Source: Cherax quadricarinatus (Eukaryota > Arthropoda > Malacostraca > Decapoda > Parastacidae). From it: 64,000 bases of DNA. The stretch's first letter is position 1. Each line of letters opens with the position of its first letter. The notes under the pieces were generated by a model that saw only the letters and a program-made list of their open reading frames with translations, made no database searches and was not told the DNA's origin. This document shows positions 23,850 to 36,900 of the stretch, piece after piece. The translations under genes were made by a program, and so were the position numbers. The stretch is taken from NCBI RefSeq assembly GCF_038502225.1, contig NC_091355.1, positions 11,991,115 through 12,055,114 on the forward strand, in the 5' to 3' direction.

Positions 23850-26800
23850 ATAGTTACTATCATAGTTAGTGATAGCTATGTTACTATCATAGTGATAGCT
23901 ATGTTACTATCATAGTTAGTGATAGCTATGTTACTATCATAGTGATAGCTATGTTACTATCATAGTGATAGCTATGTTACTATCATAGTGATAGCTATGT
24001 TACTATCATAGTGATAGCTATGTTACTATCATAGTGATAGCTATGTTACTATCATAGTGATAGCTATGTTACTATCATAGTGATAGCTATGTTACTATCA
24101 TAGTGATAGCTATGTTACTATCATAGTGATAGCTATGTTACTATCATAGTGATAGCTATGTTACTATCATAGTTAGTGATAGCTATGTTACTATCATAGT
24201 GATAGCTATGTTACTATCATAGTTAGTGATAGCTATGTTACTATCATAGTGATAGCTATGTTACTATCATAGTGATAGCTATGTTACTATCATAGTGATA
24301 GCTATGTTACTATCATAGTGATAGCTATGTTACTATCATAGTGATAGCTATGTTACTATCATAGTGATAGCTATGTTACTATCATAGTGATAGCTATGTT
24401 ACTATCATAGTGATAGCTATGACTAGTGATAGCTATGTTAGTATCATAGTTATTGATAGCTATGTTACTATCATAGTTATTGATAGCTATGTTACTATCA
24501 TAGTGATAGCTATGTTATAGCTATGTTACTATCATAGTGATAGCTATGTTACTATCATAGTGCTATGTTATAGCTATGTTACTATCATAGTGATAGCTAT
24601 GTTACTATCATAGTGATAGCTATGTTACTATCATAGTGATAGCTATGTTATAGCTATGTTACTATCATAGTGATAGCTATGTTACTATCATAGTGATAGC
24701 TATGTTACTATCATAGTGATAGCTATGTTACTATCATAGTTAGTGATAGCTATGTTACTATCATAGTGATAGCTATGTTACTATCATAGTGATAGCTATG
24801 TTACTATCATAGTGATAGCTATGTTACTATCATAGTGATAGCTATGTTACTATCATAGTGATAGCTATGTTACTATCATAGTTACTGATAGCTATGTTAC
24901 TATCATAGTTAGTGATAGCCATGTTACTATCATAGTGATAGCTGTTACTATCATAGTGAAAGTTATGTTACTATCATAGTGATAGTTATGTTACAATCAT
25001 AGTGATAGTTATGTTACTATCATAGTTAGTGATAGCTATGTTACTATCATAGTGATAGCTATGTTACTATCATAGTTAAAGCTATGTTACTATCATAGTG
25101 ATAGCTATGTTACTATCTATGTTACTATCATAGTGACAGCTATGTTACTATCATAGTGATAGCTATGTTACTATCATAGTGATAGCTATGTTACTATCAT
25201 AGTGATAGCTATGTTACTATCATAGTGATAGCTATGTTACTATCATAGTGATAGCTATGTTACTATCATAGTGATAGCTATGTTACTATCATAGTGATAG
25301 ATAGCTATGTTACTATCATAGTGATAGCTATGTTACTATCATAGTGATAGCTATGTTACTATCATAGTGATAGCTATGTTACTATCATAGTGATAGCTAC
25401 GTTACTATCATAGTGATAGCTACGTTACTATCATCGTGATAGCTACGTTACTATCATCGTGATAGCTATGTTACTATCATAGTGCTATGTTACTATCATA
25501 GTGATAGCTATGTTACTATCATAGTGATAGCTATGTTACTATCATAGTGATAGCTATGTTACTATCATAGTGATAGCTATGTTACTATCATAGTGATAGC
25601 TATGTTACTATCATAGTGATAGCTATGTTACTATCATAGTGATAGCTATGTTACTATCATAGTTAGTGATAGCTATGTTACTATCATAGTGATAGCTATG
25701 TTACTATCATAGTGATAGCTATGTTACTATCATAGTGATAGCTATGTTACTATCATAGTGATAGCTATGTTACTATCATAGTTAGTGATAGCTATGTTAC
25801 TATCATAGTGATAGCTATGTTACTATCATAGTGATAGCTATGTTACTATCATAGTGATAGCTATGTTACTATCATAGTGATAGCTATGTTACTATCATAG
25901 TGATAGCTATGTTACTATCATAGTGATAGCTATGTTACTATCATAGTGATAGCTATGTTACTATCATAGTGATAGCTATGTTACTATCATAGTGATAGCT
26001 ATGTTACTATCATAGTGATAGCTATGTTACTATCATAGTGATAGCTATGTTACTATCATAGTGATAGCTATGTTACTATCATAGTGATAGCTATGTTACT
26101 ATCATAGTGATAGCTATGTTACTATCATAGTGATAGCTATGTTACTATCATAGTGATAGCTATGTTACTATCATAGTGATAGCTATGTTACTATCATAGT
26201 GATAGCTATGTTACTATCATAGTGATAGCTATGTTACTATCATAGTGATAGCTATGTTACTATCATAGTGATAGCTATGTTACTATCATAGTGATAGCTA
26301 TGTTACTATCATAGTGATAGCTATGTTACTATCATAGTGATAGCTATGTTACTATCATAGTGATAGCTATGTTACTATCATAGTGATAGCTATGTTACTA
26401 TCATAGTGATAGCTATGTTACTATCATAGTGATAGCTATGTTACTATCATAGTGATAGCTATGTTACTATCATAGTGATAGCTATGTTACTATCATAGTG
26501 ATAGCTATGTTACTATCATAGTGATAGCTATGTTACTATCATAGTGATAGCTATGTTACTATCATAGTGATAGCTATGTTACTATCATAGTGATAGCTAT
26601 GTTACTATCATAGTGATAGCTATGTTACTATCATAGTGATAGCTATGTTACTATCATAGTGATAGCTATGTTACTATCATAGTGATAGCTATGTTACTAT
26701 CATAGTGATAGCTATGTTACTATCATAGTTATTGATATGTTACTATCATAGTGAGTGATAGCTATGTTATAGCTATGTTACTATCATAGTGATAGCTATG

Positions 26801-27505
26801 TTACTATCATAGTGATAGCTATGTTACTATCATAGTGATAGCTATGTTACTATCATAGTGATAGCTATGTTACTATCATAGTGATAGCTATGTTACTATC
26901 ATAGTGATAGCTATGTTACTATCATAGTGATAGCTATGTTACTATCATAGTGATAGCTATGTTACTATCATAGTGATAGCTATGTTACTATCATAGTGAT
27001 AGCTATGTTACTATCATAGTGATAGCTATGTTACTATCATAGTGATAGCTATGTTACTATCATAGTGATAGCTATGTTACTATCATAGTGATAGCTATGT
27101 TACTATCATAGTGATAGCTATGTTACTATCATAGTGATAGCTATGTTACTATCATAGTGATAGCTATGTTACTATCATAGTGATAGCTATGTTACTATCA
27201 TAGTGATAGCTATGTTACTATCATAGTGATAGCTATGTTACTATCATAGTGATAGCTATGTTACTATCATAGTGATAGCTATGTTACTATCATAGTGATA
27301 GCTATGTTACTATCATAGTGATAGCTATGTTACTATCATAGTGATAGCTATGTTACTATCATAGTGATAGCTATGTTACTATCATAGTGATAGCTATGTT
27401 ACTATCATAGTGATAGCTATGTTACTATCATAGTGGTAGCACACATAGTGATAAGCTCATGTTACTATCATAGTGATAGCTATGTTACTACACATAGTGG
27501 TAGGC
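23850..27505. repeat. 23-bp self-complementary satellite, ~155 copies
   Basis: Unit: GATAGCTATGTTACTATCAT plus AGT. The period was checked (ATCATAG at 26101 and 26124). Each junction contains CTATCA-TAG-TGATAG, a perfect 6-bp inverted repeat with a 3-base loop. Variants include a 4-base insertion (AGTTAGTGATAG), truncated copies (TATGTTATAGCTATG, ~24510-24650) and diverged edges (24900-25100, 27430-27505). Copies from ~25800 to 26700 and from 26770 to 27430 are almost identical. The unit has stops in several frames and no coding potential. Confidence 0.97.
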
Positions 27506-27512
27506 ATAACAC

Positions 27513-30500
27513 CAGTCATACTACCATCATTCTCTCAGACACCAGTCATACTACCATCATTCTCTCAGACACCAGTCATACTACCATCATTCTCTCAGAC
27601 ACCAGTCATACTACCATCATTCTCTCAGACACCAGTCATACTACCATCATTCTCTCAGACACCAGTCATACTACCATCATTCTCTCAGACACCAGTCATA
27701 CTACCATCATTCTCTCAGACACCAGTCATACAACCATCATTCTCTCAGACACCAGTCATACAACCATCATTCTCTCAGACACCAGTCATACTGCCATCAT
27801 TCTCTCAGACACCAGTCATACTACCATCATTCTCTCAGACACCAGTCATACAACCATCATTCTCTCAGACACTAGTCATACTGCCATCATTCTTTCAGAC
27901 ACTAGTCATACTGCCATCATTCTCTCAGACACCAGTCATACTACCATCATTCTCTCAGACACTAGTCATACTACCATCATTCTCTCAGACACCAGTCATA
28001 CTACCATCATTCTCTCAGACACTAGTCATACTACCATCATTCTCTCAGACACTAGTCATACTACCATCATTCTCTCAGACACTAGTCATACTACCATCAT
28101 TCTCTCAGACACCAGTCATACTACCATCATTCTCTCAGACACCAGTCATACTACCATCATTCTCTCAGACACTAGTCATACTACCATCATTCTCTCAGAC
28201 ACAGTCATACTACCATCATTCTCTCAGACACCAGTCATACTACCATCATTCTCTCAGACACCAGTCATACTACCATCATTCTCTCAGGCACCAGTCATAC
28301 TACCATCATTCTCTCAGACACCATTCATACTACTGTCATTCTCTCAGACGCTAGTCATACTACGATCATTCTCTCAGACACCAGTCATACTGCCATCATT
28401 CTCTCAGACACTAGTCATACTACCATCATTCTCTCAGACACCAGTCATACTACCATCATTCTCTCAGACACCAGTCATACTACCATCATTCTCTCAGACA
28501 CTAGTCATACTACCATCATTCTCTCAGACACCAGTCATACTACCATCATTCTCTCAGACACCAGTCATACTTCATTCATTCTCTCAGACACCAGTCATAC
28601 TACCATCATTCTCTCAGACACCAGTCATACTACCATCATTCTCTCAGACACCAGTCATACTACCATCATTCTCTCAGACACCAGTCATACTACCATCATT
28701 CTCTCAGACACCAGTCATACTACCATCATTCTCTCAGACACCAGTCATACTACCATCATTCTCTCAGACACCAGTCATACTACCATCATTCTCTCAGACA
28801 CCAGTCATACTACCATCATTCTCTCAGACACCAGTCATACTACTGTCATTCTCTCAGACACCAGTCATACTACCATCATTCTCTCAGACACCAGTCATAC
28901 TACTGTCATTCTCTCAGACACCAGTCATACTACCATCATTCTCTAAGACACTAGTCATTCTCATTCTCTCAGATACCAGTCATACTTCCATCATTCTCTC
29001 AGACACCAGTCATACTACCATCATTCTCTCAGACACCAGTCATACTACCATCATTCTCTCAGACTCCAGTCATAGTACCATCATTCTCTCAGACACCAGT
29101 CATACTACCATCATTCTCTCAGACACTAGTCATACTACCATCATTCTCTCAGACACCAGTCATACTACAATCATTCTCTCAGACATACTACCATCATTCT
29201 CTCAGACACCAGTCATACTACCATCATTCTCTCAGACACCAGTCATACACCCGTCATACTACACTCATTCTCTCAGACACCAGTCATACTACCATCATTC
29301 TCTCAGACACCAGTCATACTACCATCATTCTCTCAGACACCAGTCATACTACCATCATTCTCTCAGACACCAGTCATACTACCATCATTCTCTCAGACAC
29401 CAGTCATACTACCATCATTCTCTCAGACACCAGTCATACTACCATCATTCTCTCAGACACTAGTCATACTACCATCATTCTCTCAGACACCAGTCATACT
29501 ACCATCATTCTCTCAGACACCAGTCATACTACCATCATTCTCTCAGACACCAGTCATACTACCATCATTCTCTCAGACACCAGTCATACTACCATCATTC
29601 TCTCAGACACCAGTCATACTACCATCATTCTCTCAGACACCAGTCATACTACCATCATTCTCTCAGACACCAGTCATACTACCATCATTCTCTCAGACAC
29701 CAGTCATACTACTGTCATTCTCTCAGACACCAGTCATACTACCATCATTCTCTCAGACACCAGTCATACTACCATCATTCTCTCAGACACCAGTCATACT
29801 ACTGTCATTCTCTCAGACACCAGTCATACTACCATCATTCTCTCAGACCATCATTCTCTCAGACACTAGTCATACTACCATCATTCTCTCAGACACCAGT
29901 CATACTACCATCATTCTCTCAGACACCAGTCATACTACCATCATTCTCTCAGACACCAGTCATACTACTGTCATTCTCTCAGACACCAGTCATACTACCA
30001 TCATTCTCTCAGACACCAGTCATACTACTGTCATTCTCTCAGACACCAGTCATACTACCATCATTCTCTCAGACACCAGTCATACTACCATCATTCTCTC
30101 AGACACCAGTCATACTACTGTCATTCTCTCAGACACCAGTCATACTACCATCATTCTCTCAGACACCAGTCATACTACCATCATTCTCTCAGACACCAGT
30201 CATACTACCATCATTCTCTCAGACACCAGTCATACTGCCATCATTCTCTCAGACACCAGTCATACTACCATCATTCTCTCAGACACCAGTCATACTACCA
30301 TCATTCTCTCAGACACCAGTCATACTACCATCATTCTCTCAGACACCAGTCATACTACTGTCATTCTCTCAGACACCAGTCATACTACCATCATTCTCTC
30401 AGACACCAGTCATACTACTGTCATTCTCTCAGACACCAGTCATACTACCATCATTCTCTCAGACACCAGTCATACTACTGTCATTCTCTCAGACACCAGT

Positions 30501-31044
30501 CATACTATCATTCTCTCATCATACTACTCATTCTCTCAGACACCATTCTCTCAGACACCAGTCATACTACCATCATTCTCTCAGACCTACCATCATTCTC
30601 TCAGTCATACTGCCATCATTCTCTCAGACCCCAGTCATACTACCATCATTCTCTCAGACACCAGTCATACTACTGTCATTCTCTCAGACACCAGTCATAC
30701 TACCATCATTCTCTCAGACACCAGTCATACTACCATCATTCTCTCAGACACCAGTCATACTACCATCATTCTCTCAGACACCAGTCATACTACCATCATT
30801 CTCTCAGACACCAGTCATACTGCCATCATTCTCTCAGACACCAGTCATACTACTGTCATTCTCTCAGACACTAGTCATACTACCATCATTCTCTCAGACA
30901 CTAGTCATACTACCATCATTCTCTCAGACACCAGTCATACTACCATCATTCTCTCAGACACCAGTCATACTACCATCATTCTCTCAGACACCAGTCATAC
31001 TACCATCATTCTCCCAGACACCAGTCATACTGCCATCATTCTCT
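27513..31044. repeat. 30-bp minisatellite array, ~118 copies
   Basis: Unit contains CCAGTCATACTACCATCATT followed by CTCTCAGACA. It follows the 23-bp satellite almost without spacer. Variants: CTAGTC, CTGCC, TACTGTC, CAACC. Irregular copies lie near 28960, 29180-29270, 29845 and 30510-30610. Because 30 is a multiple of 3, it is open as a 10-residue repeat (SHTTIILSDT in one frame); I consider it non-coding. Confidence 0.97.
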
Positions 31045-31510
31045 ATGGAACTTCAGACTCGTCATCTAGAAAGTTCAGTAACAATCTGCGGCACCTAACA
31101 GGCAAGACGCACCAGCCTTACAAGTTTGAAATCGATCTGTAGAGGCGTTCTCAAATTTCCGCATGGAAAGCTCAACGAAAAACAAATAACACGGATACAA
31201 AACTCAGTCTTTTTTTTATGTTGTAGTTATGTCGTAAATATTAAGAACTATTCATTAAAAAAAGTCGAAAACGCTGATAAAAAGTCGGTAAAAAAACCTC
31301 ATAATCATCGATTTTTTTTTTACGAATGAGATTTTTTTTTTCATCCGTACGGGGATGTGACGAGCTCTTGATCCACGGAATTTGAGCAGTTCTTGGCCTC
31401 TCTGCATCAAACCATATTGAATTCAGCTGCCCAGGCGCTGTATGACCTTACGAGCTTAGCGCTTCCCCATAAACAGAATAATAAACAGTATTATTTTTAA
31501 AATTAATAAT
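31045..31510. other. Spacer with a short SINE/LINE-tail-like fragment
   Basis: Mostly AT-rich unique DNA. At about 31427-31470, GCGCTGTATGACCTTACGAG and TTAGCGCTTCC resemble the 3' end (complement) of the SINE at 11729-11790. No gene seen. Confidence 0.45.
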
Positions 31511-33119
31511 ACTAGTAGTGGTAGTGTCGTAGTGGTGTCGTAGTGGTAGTGTCGTAGTGGTAGTGTCGTAGTGGTAGTGTCGTAGTGGTAGTGTCGTAGT
31601 GGTAGTGTCGTAGTGGTAGTGTCGTAGTAGTGTCGTAGTGGTAGTGTCGTAGTGGTAGTAGTGTCGTAGTGGTAGTGTCGTCGTGGTGTCGTAGTGGTAG
31701 TGTCGTAGTGGTAGTGTCGTAGTGGTAGTGTCGTAGTGGTAGTGTCGTAGTGGTAGTGTCGTAGTGGTAGTGTCGTAGTAGTGCCGTAGTGGTAGTAGTG
31801 TCGTAGTGGTAGTGTCGTAGTGGTAGTGTCGTAGTGGTAGTGTCGTAGTGGTAGTGTCGTAGTGGTAGTGTCGTAGTAGTGTCGTAGTGGTAGTGTCGTA
31901 GTGGTAGTGTCGTAGTGGTAGTGTCGTAGTGGTAGTGTCGTAGTGGTAGTGTCGTAGTAGTGTCGTAGTGGTAGTGTCGTAGTGGTAGTGTCGTAGTGGT
32001 AGTGTCGTAGTGGTAGTGTCGTAGTGGTAGTGTCGTAGTGGTAGTGTCGTAGTGGTAGTAGTGTCGTAGTGGTAGTGTCGTAGTGGTAGTGTCGTAGTGG
32101 TAGTGTCGTAGTAGTGTCGTAGTGGTAGTGTCGTAGTGGTAGTGTCGTAGTGGTAGTGTCGTAGTAGTGTCGTAGTGGTAGTGTCGTAGTGGTAGTGTCG
32201 TAGTGGTAGTGTCGTAGTGGTAGTGTCGTAGTGGTAGTGTCGTAGTGGTAGTGTCGTAGTGGTAGTGTCGTAGTGGTAGTGTCGTGGTAGTAGTGTCGTA
32301 GTGGTAGTGTCGTAGTGGTAGTGTCGTAGTGGTAGTGTCGTAGTGGTAGTGTCGTAGTGGTAGTGTCGTAGTGGTAGTGTCGTAGTGGTAGTGTCGTGGT
32401 AGTAGTGTCGTAGTGGTAGTGTCGTAGTGGTAGTGTCGTAGTGGTAGTGTCGTAGTAGTGTCGTAGTGGTAGTGTCGTAGTGGTAGTGTCGTAGTGGTAG
32501 TGTCGTAGTGGTAGTGTCGTAGTGGTAGTGTCGTAGTGGTAGTAGTGTCGTAGTGGTAGTGTCGTAGTGGTAGTGTCGTAGTGGTAGTAGTGTCGTAGTG
32601 GTAGTGTCGTAGTGGTAGTGTCGTAGTGGTAGTGTCGTAGTGGTAGTAGTGTCGTAGTGGTAGTGTCGTGGTAGTAGTGTCGTAGTGGTAGTGTCGTAGT
32701 GGTAGTGTCGTAGTGGTAGTGTCGTAGTAGTGTCGTAGTGGTAGTGTCGTAGTGGTAGTAGTGTCGTAGTGGTAGTGTCGTAGTGGTAGTGTCGTAGTGG
32801 TAGTGTCGTAGTGGTAGTGTCGTAGTGGTAGTAGTGTCGTAGTGGTAGTGTCGTGGTAGTAGTGTCGTAGTGGTAGTGTCGTAGTGGTAGTGTCGTAGTG
32901 GTAGTGTCGTAGTAGTGTCGTAGTGGTAGTGTCGTAGTGGTAGTGTCGTAGTGGTAGTGTCGTAGTGGTAGTGTCGTAGTGGTAGTGTCGTAGTGGTAGT
33001 GTCGTAGTAGTAGTGTCGTAGTGGTAGTGTCGTAGTGGTGGTGTCGTAGTGGTAGTGTCGTAGTAGTAGTGTCGTAGTGGTAGTGTCGTAGTGGTAGTGT
33101 CGTAGTGGTAGTGTCAGTG
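31511..33119. repeat. 14-bp AGT-rich satellite, left of the LINE insertion
   Basis: Unit GTCGTAGTGGTAGT, mostly 14 bp with scattered 11-bp (GTCGTAGTAGT) and 17-bp copies, roughly 113 units. The minus strand is open for 562 codons as a Thr/Tyr/His-rich repeat, which I reject as a gene. The array is interrupted at 33119 by the LINE and resumes at 38391. Confidence 0.96.
33109..33119. repeat. Target-site duplication, left copy
   Basis: TAGTGTCAGTG. The CAG replaces the satellite's usual CGT, and the same variant is present at 38380-38390, so the match is not just satellite periodicity. Confidence 0.88.
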
Positions 33120-33163
33120 TTAGTTTAATATGTTTATTATGCACCCCATACCCATCCTGTGGG

Positions 33164-33480
33164 CGGTAGTCAAAAGATTACAGAGGTACATAATGGGTCC
33201 AAGGACTGGGCCTCAAAGTTTTGATAGCTGAGCAAGTTACAGAGGTAATGAATTCACAATTTACAAAGGTAATGAACTCACAATTTACAAAGGTAATGAA
33301 CTCCAGGTAGGTCTAGTCACAATCATGACAAATTACAAAGGTATTTACAGATTACAGAGGTACACAATGGGTCCAGGGACCGGGCTCCAAAGTTTTGATG
33401 GCTGAACTAGGTACAAGGTAATGAACTCACAAGTTACAAAGGTAATGAACTCACAAGTTACAAAGGTAATGAATACTGTA
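33164..33480 (-). repeat. Duplicated 3' UTR block of the LINE
   Basis: Two ~130-bp diverged copies (about 33175-33300 and 33350-33480), each with ACAGAGGTACA(T/C)AATGGGTC, a CAAAGTTTTGAT(A/G)GCTGA segment and tandem TTACAAAGGTAATGAACTCA units. Confidence 0.85.
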
Positions 33481-33604
33481 AGAATGGTTACTTACGTGTA
33501 TACATGGCTGCAATCATGAACAAATTTTAGAGTAATGAGCAATTCACACTTCCACACCCGGTCACAACTGTAGTGAGTTATTGGTGCAAATGTTGATTGC
33601 TGAG

Positions 33605-33616
<12 letters not shown>

Positions 33617-33639
<23 letters not shown>

Positions 33640-33669
33640 TACAAATTCATACACACACACACACATAAT

Positions 33670-33700
<31 letters not shown>

Positions 33701-33747
33701 AAACTCATACACACACACGCACACACACTCATACACACACACACACT

Positions 33748-33802
<55 letters not shown>

Positions 33803-33809
33803 AAACACA

Positions 33810-33895
<86 letters not shown>
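33617..33895. repeat. (AC)n microsatellite in the LINE 3' UTR
   Basis: About 280 bases of AC with AT and TC interruptions (ACTCATACAC, TCAAACAC), located between the ORF2 stop and the duplicated 3' UTR block. On the sense strand it reads TG. Confidence 0.95.
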
Positions 33896-33898
<3 letters not shown>

Positions 33899-33919
33899 AT
33901 GCACATATGTGGTAATGCT

Positions 33920-36900
33920 TTATTTACAGCTAGCAAAGTCAGGGTATTTCTCCAGAATGGTCTGTAATATACCACTGTGGATAAAATACTTAGCCATTTC
34001 TTGAACGTTTCTGAGTGAGTTGTTTCTAAATTCATTAATTTTATCGCACTCCAGTACATAATGACGCAGGGTGTGACAATAATCCATCTGGCAAAGTTTA
34101 CATTTCGTTTGGTCTACATCTGGTGGTGGTGATTTAACCTGCCAAAGATACTTGTAACCCAGCCGGAGCCGGGCGGTAGTGACATCCAAGAGTCTGCTTA
34201 TTTTGTTGGATGCACCATAGACATGTGGCTCCTCCTGCATGATAGAATGATGATAGATGGACTCACTGGTGTCAATCTCCCTGAGCCTTAAGTCCATAAA
34301 ATTCAGCTGAAGTTCTTTTCGTATTATTGTTCTCAAACAACTACCTGACAAGCCAAGATTGTAATCTACTCCCTCTTTGAAAGCATACAGCTTAGCCAAT
34401 TTATCAGTTCTATCATGCATCTGAAGACCAATGTGAGATGGAATCCACAGCATGTGCACTCTGACTCCACTGTCCACAATCCTACCATACCTGTGTCTGG
34501 CTTCTGACACAAGCATGCCACAATTTATGCTTAATGAGTTGAGAGCATTTATGGATGACAGAGAATCAGTTACAATTAAACTGTCAATCTTTGATACATA
34601 GATGCATTTCAGTGCAAGGAGTATGGCAAACAGTTCTGTCTGAAGGGTAGAGGCCCAATTAATGATGCGTGCTCCAATTTCTTTAAGAGAGCCATCACTC
34701 TGTACGACAACAGCAGCACTACCAGCTGCACCAGTGGATTGGTGAACAGAACCATCAACGTAAATAATTTGCGAGAGTGTGTGCTGTGTGACTAAGTTAT
34801 CAATACAGCTTAAGGCCTCATGTTTGGCTTCAAGGCGAAGTTTTGGTTGTGATTTAAGAAGTAGTTTGGGGGGAAATGGAGGAATGGTAGTTTGGAATGG
34901 GGTAATATTCCATGGAGCGGAGAAGTGCCGCTGTTGCCTTACTTGACATAGATCATGTATCTGATTCATGCGGAGGTCGGTTCCAGTCTTTTCGATCCAT
35001 CTGGAGGAGTGTTCACCAGTGCTGAGGAAAGTTTGGAGGGCTTCTGTGCAGGGGTTTGAATGAGCTTGCCTGAGCATATTAACCCCAATTAGGATATTTC
35101 TTTCAGTAACACGATCTCTGATGCTTGGAATATCAAGTTCTTTTTGCATATTTAAAATTTTGGCAGTACGAGGGCATCCTAGGATGATCCTCATTGCTTC
35201 GTTCTGCAGTTTTTCCAGCCCTCCAAGCTTCCAGTCAGACACAAGAGCAAGTAGTGGCGCAGCATAATCAACCAATGATCTAATATAAGCAAGATACATC
35301 ATTTTCACAATTTTAACATTAGCACCATACCTGGGGTGAAGCCCTGCCACAACTCTAAGTGCTCTTAGTCGTTCTTTGTATTGGCGACAAAGTCTTGTTA
35401 CAACAGGTCCAAGTAGTGGAACCTCAAAGCCTAGATACCTGTATCTGCTTACATATTCTAGAAGAGACCCATCATGCAATTGGATCTGACGAACTGTGCC
35501 TCTCTGTCGAGGAGGACGCCTATTGAGTATCTTTGTTTTATCAGTAGAGATTATCAACCCCAGGTCCTGACACGAGGCTAGTACATGATTAAGAATGTTT
35601 TGGGTGTTGGAGAATCCGGTGGTGTGAATCATTATATCATCAGCAAAACTAATCACATAATTATGGGGCTGACTAGGCATAGCATTACGTAATGCATTAA
35701 TTAGAATATTGAACAGTGTGGGACTGAGCACACCTCCCTGTGGGGTTCCTAATTCAAAGTCTTTAGTTACACTTCTATGTCCCTGGAACAACACAGACGA
35801 TTTTCTGTTGGACAGGTAGCCTTTAATCCAGCGGAGAAGCCATCCTCCAACATCCATTCTGGCAAGTTCACTAATTATTACATGTCGGTTGGCTACATCG
35901 AAAGCGAATTTAAGGTCAAGGAAGGTAGTGTAGGAGCTGTCAGTGTGCAGGGTGAGAAAGGTGGCTATGCAATGATGCACGCTCCTTCCATGCATGAAAC
36001 CATGTAACCGGGGAGACAAAAATTGTTTGATTCTGTACATGAGACGATTAAGAATCATTCTCTCAAATGTTTTACACAAGCAGCTAGTAAGAGATATTGG
36101 GCGAAATGCATTTTGTTGATTGGGCTTAGGAATTGGAATGATGAGGCTGTTGGTCCAAGATTGAGGGAGCTCCCCAGTTACATAGCTCATGTTATATAAT
36201 TCAAGTAATGGATTACCTGGTACTCGACACAGCAATCTGAGTATGTTGTAAGTAATACCATCCTCACCAGGCAACGTGGAGTTGCCCTTAGTTAGCGCTG
36301 CATCAAGTTCATAATTAGTGAAAGGAATGTTGCAATCATCTGCCTTGCTGAGCATAAAGCAAACAAGTCTCTCCCTTGCATCATATTTGTCATTTAATTT
36401 TGCCTGTGTGGTACTGGGAAGATTGTCATAGCTAGATGTAGCAGCCCAAGCACTGACTAATTCATTCGCCCTATGCAAGGGATGAGGGTGCGCGATCTGC
36501 CCAGTTCGGTTACCCTTAATTCTATTTATGTCCCTCCATGCCCGGCTAAGTGGGGTGTGAGCATTAAGACCGTTGACAAATTTTTCCCAGTCGGTTTGCC
36601 GCAGCTCTGTCATACGCTCTCTGGCAGCAGCAAGGGCAGTTTGGAAGAGCCTCAGCATTCCAGGGGTACGATGTTTTCTATAGGCTAGGCCTAGTCTGCG
36701 AGCAGTACGTTTCAGTGTAAGAAGTTTAGAATCATTGTAATAAGTATGGATTTTGAAGGAGGTATGATTATTATGGAAGTTTGTTGGGTTTAGAGTACCA
36801 AGAGGTTGCAGTGGCGGCTCTAAGTAGTTCTGAATACTGCTCACAAGGTCATCGTTGAAGGTCTCTACAGAGGAACACTCATAGGAATTATACCAGTCAG

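Noticed and set aside
27433..29463. 676-codon open frame over the 30-bp array
   Set aside because: Open only because the unit has no stops; the frame slips between copies and there is no promoter, intron or non-repeat domain.
31456..33144. 562-codon Thr/Tyr/His repeat frame on the minus strand
   Set aside because: Simple AGT satellite. The frame changes with the 11- and 17-bp copies yet stays open, so it is compositional.
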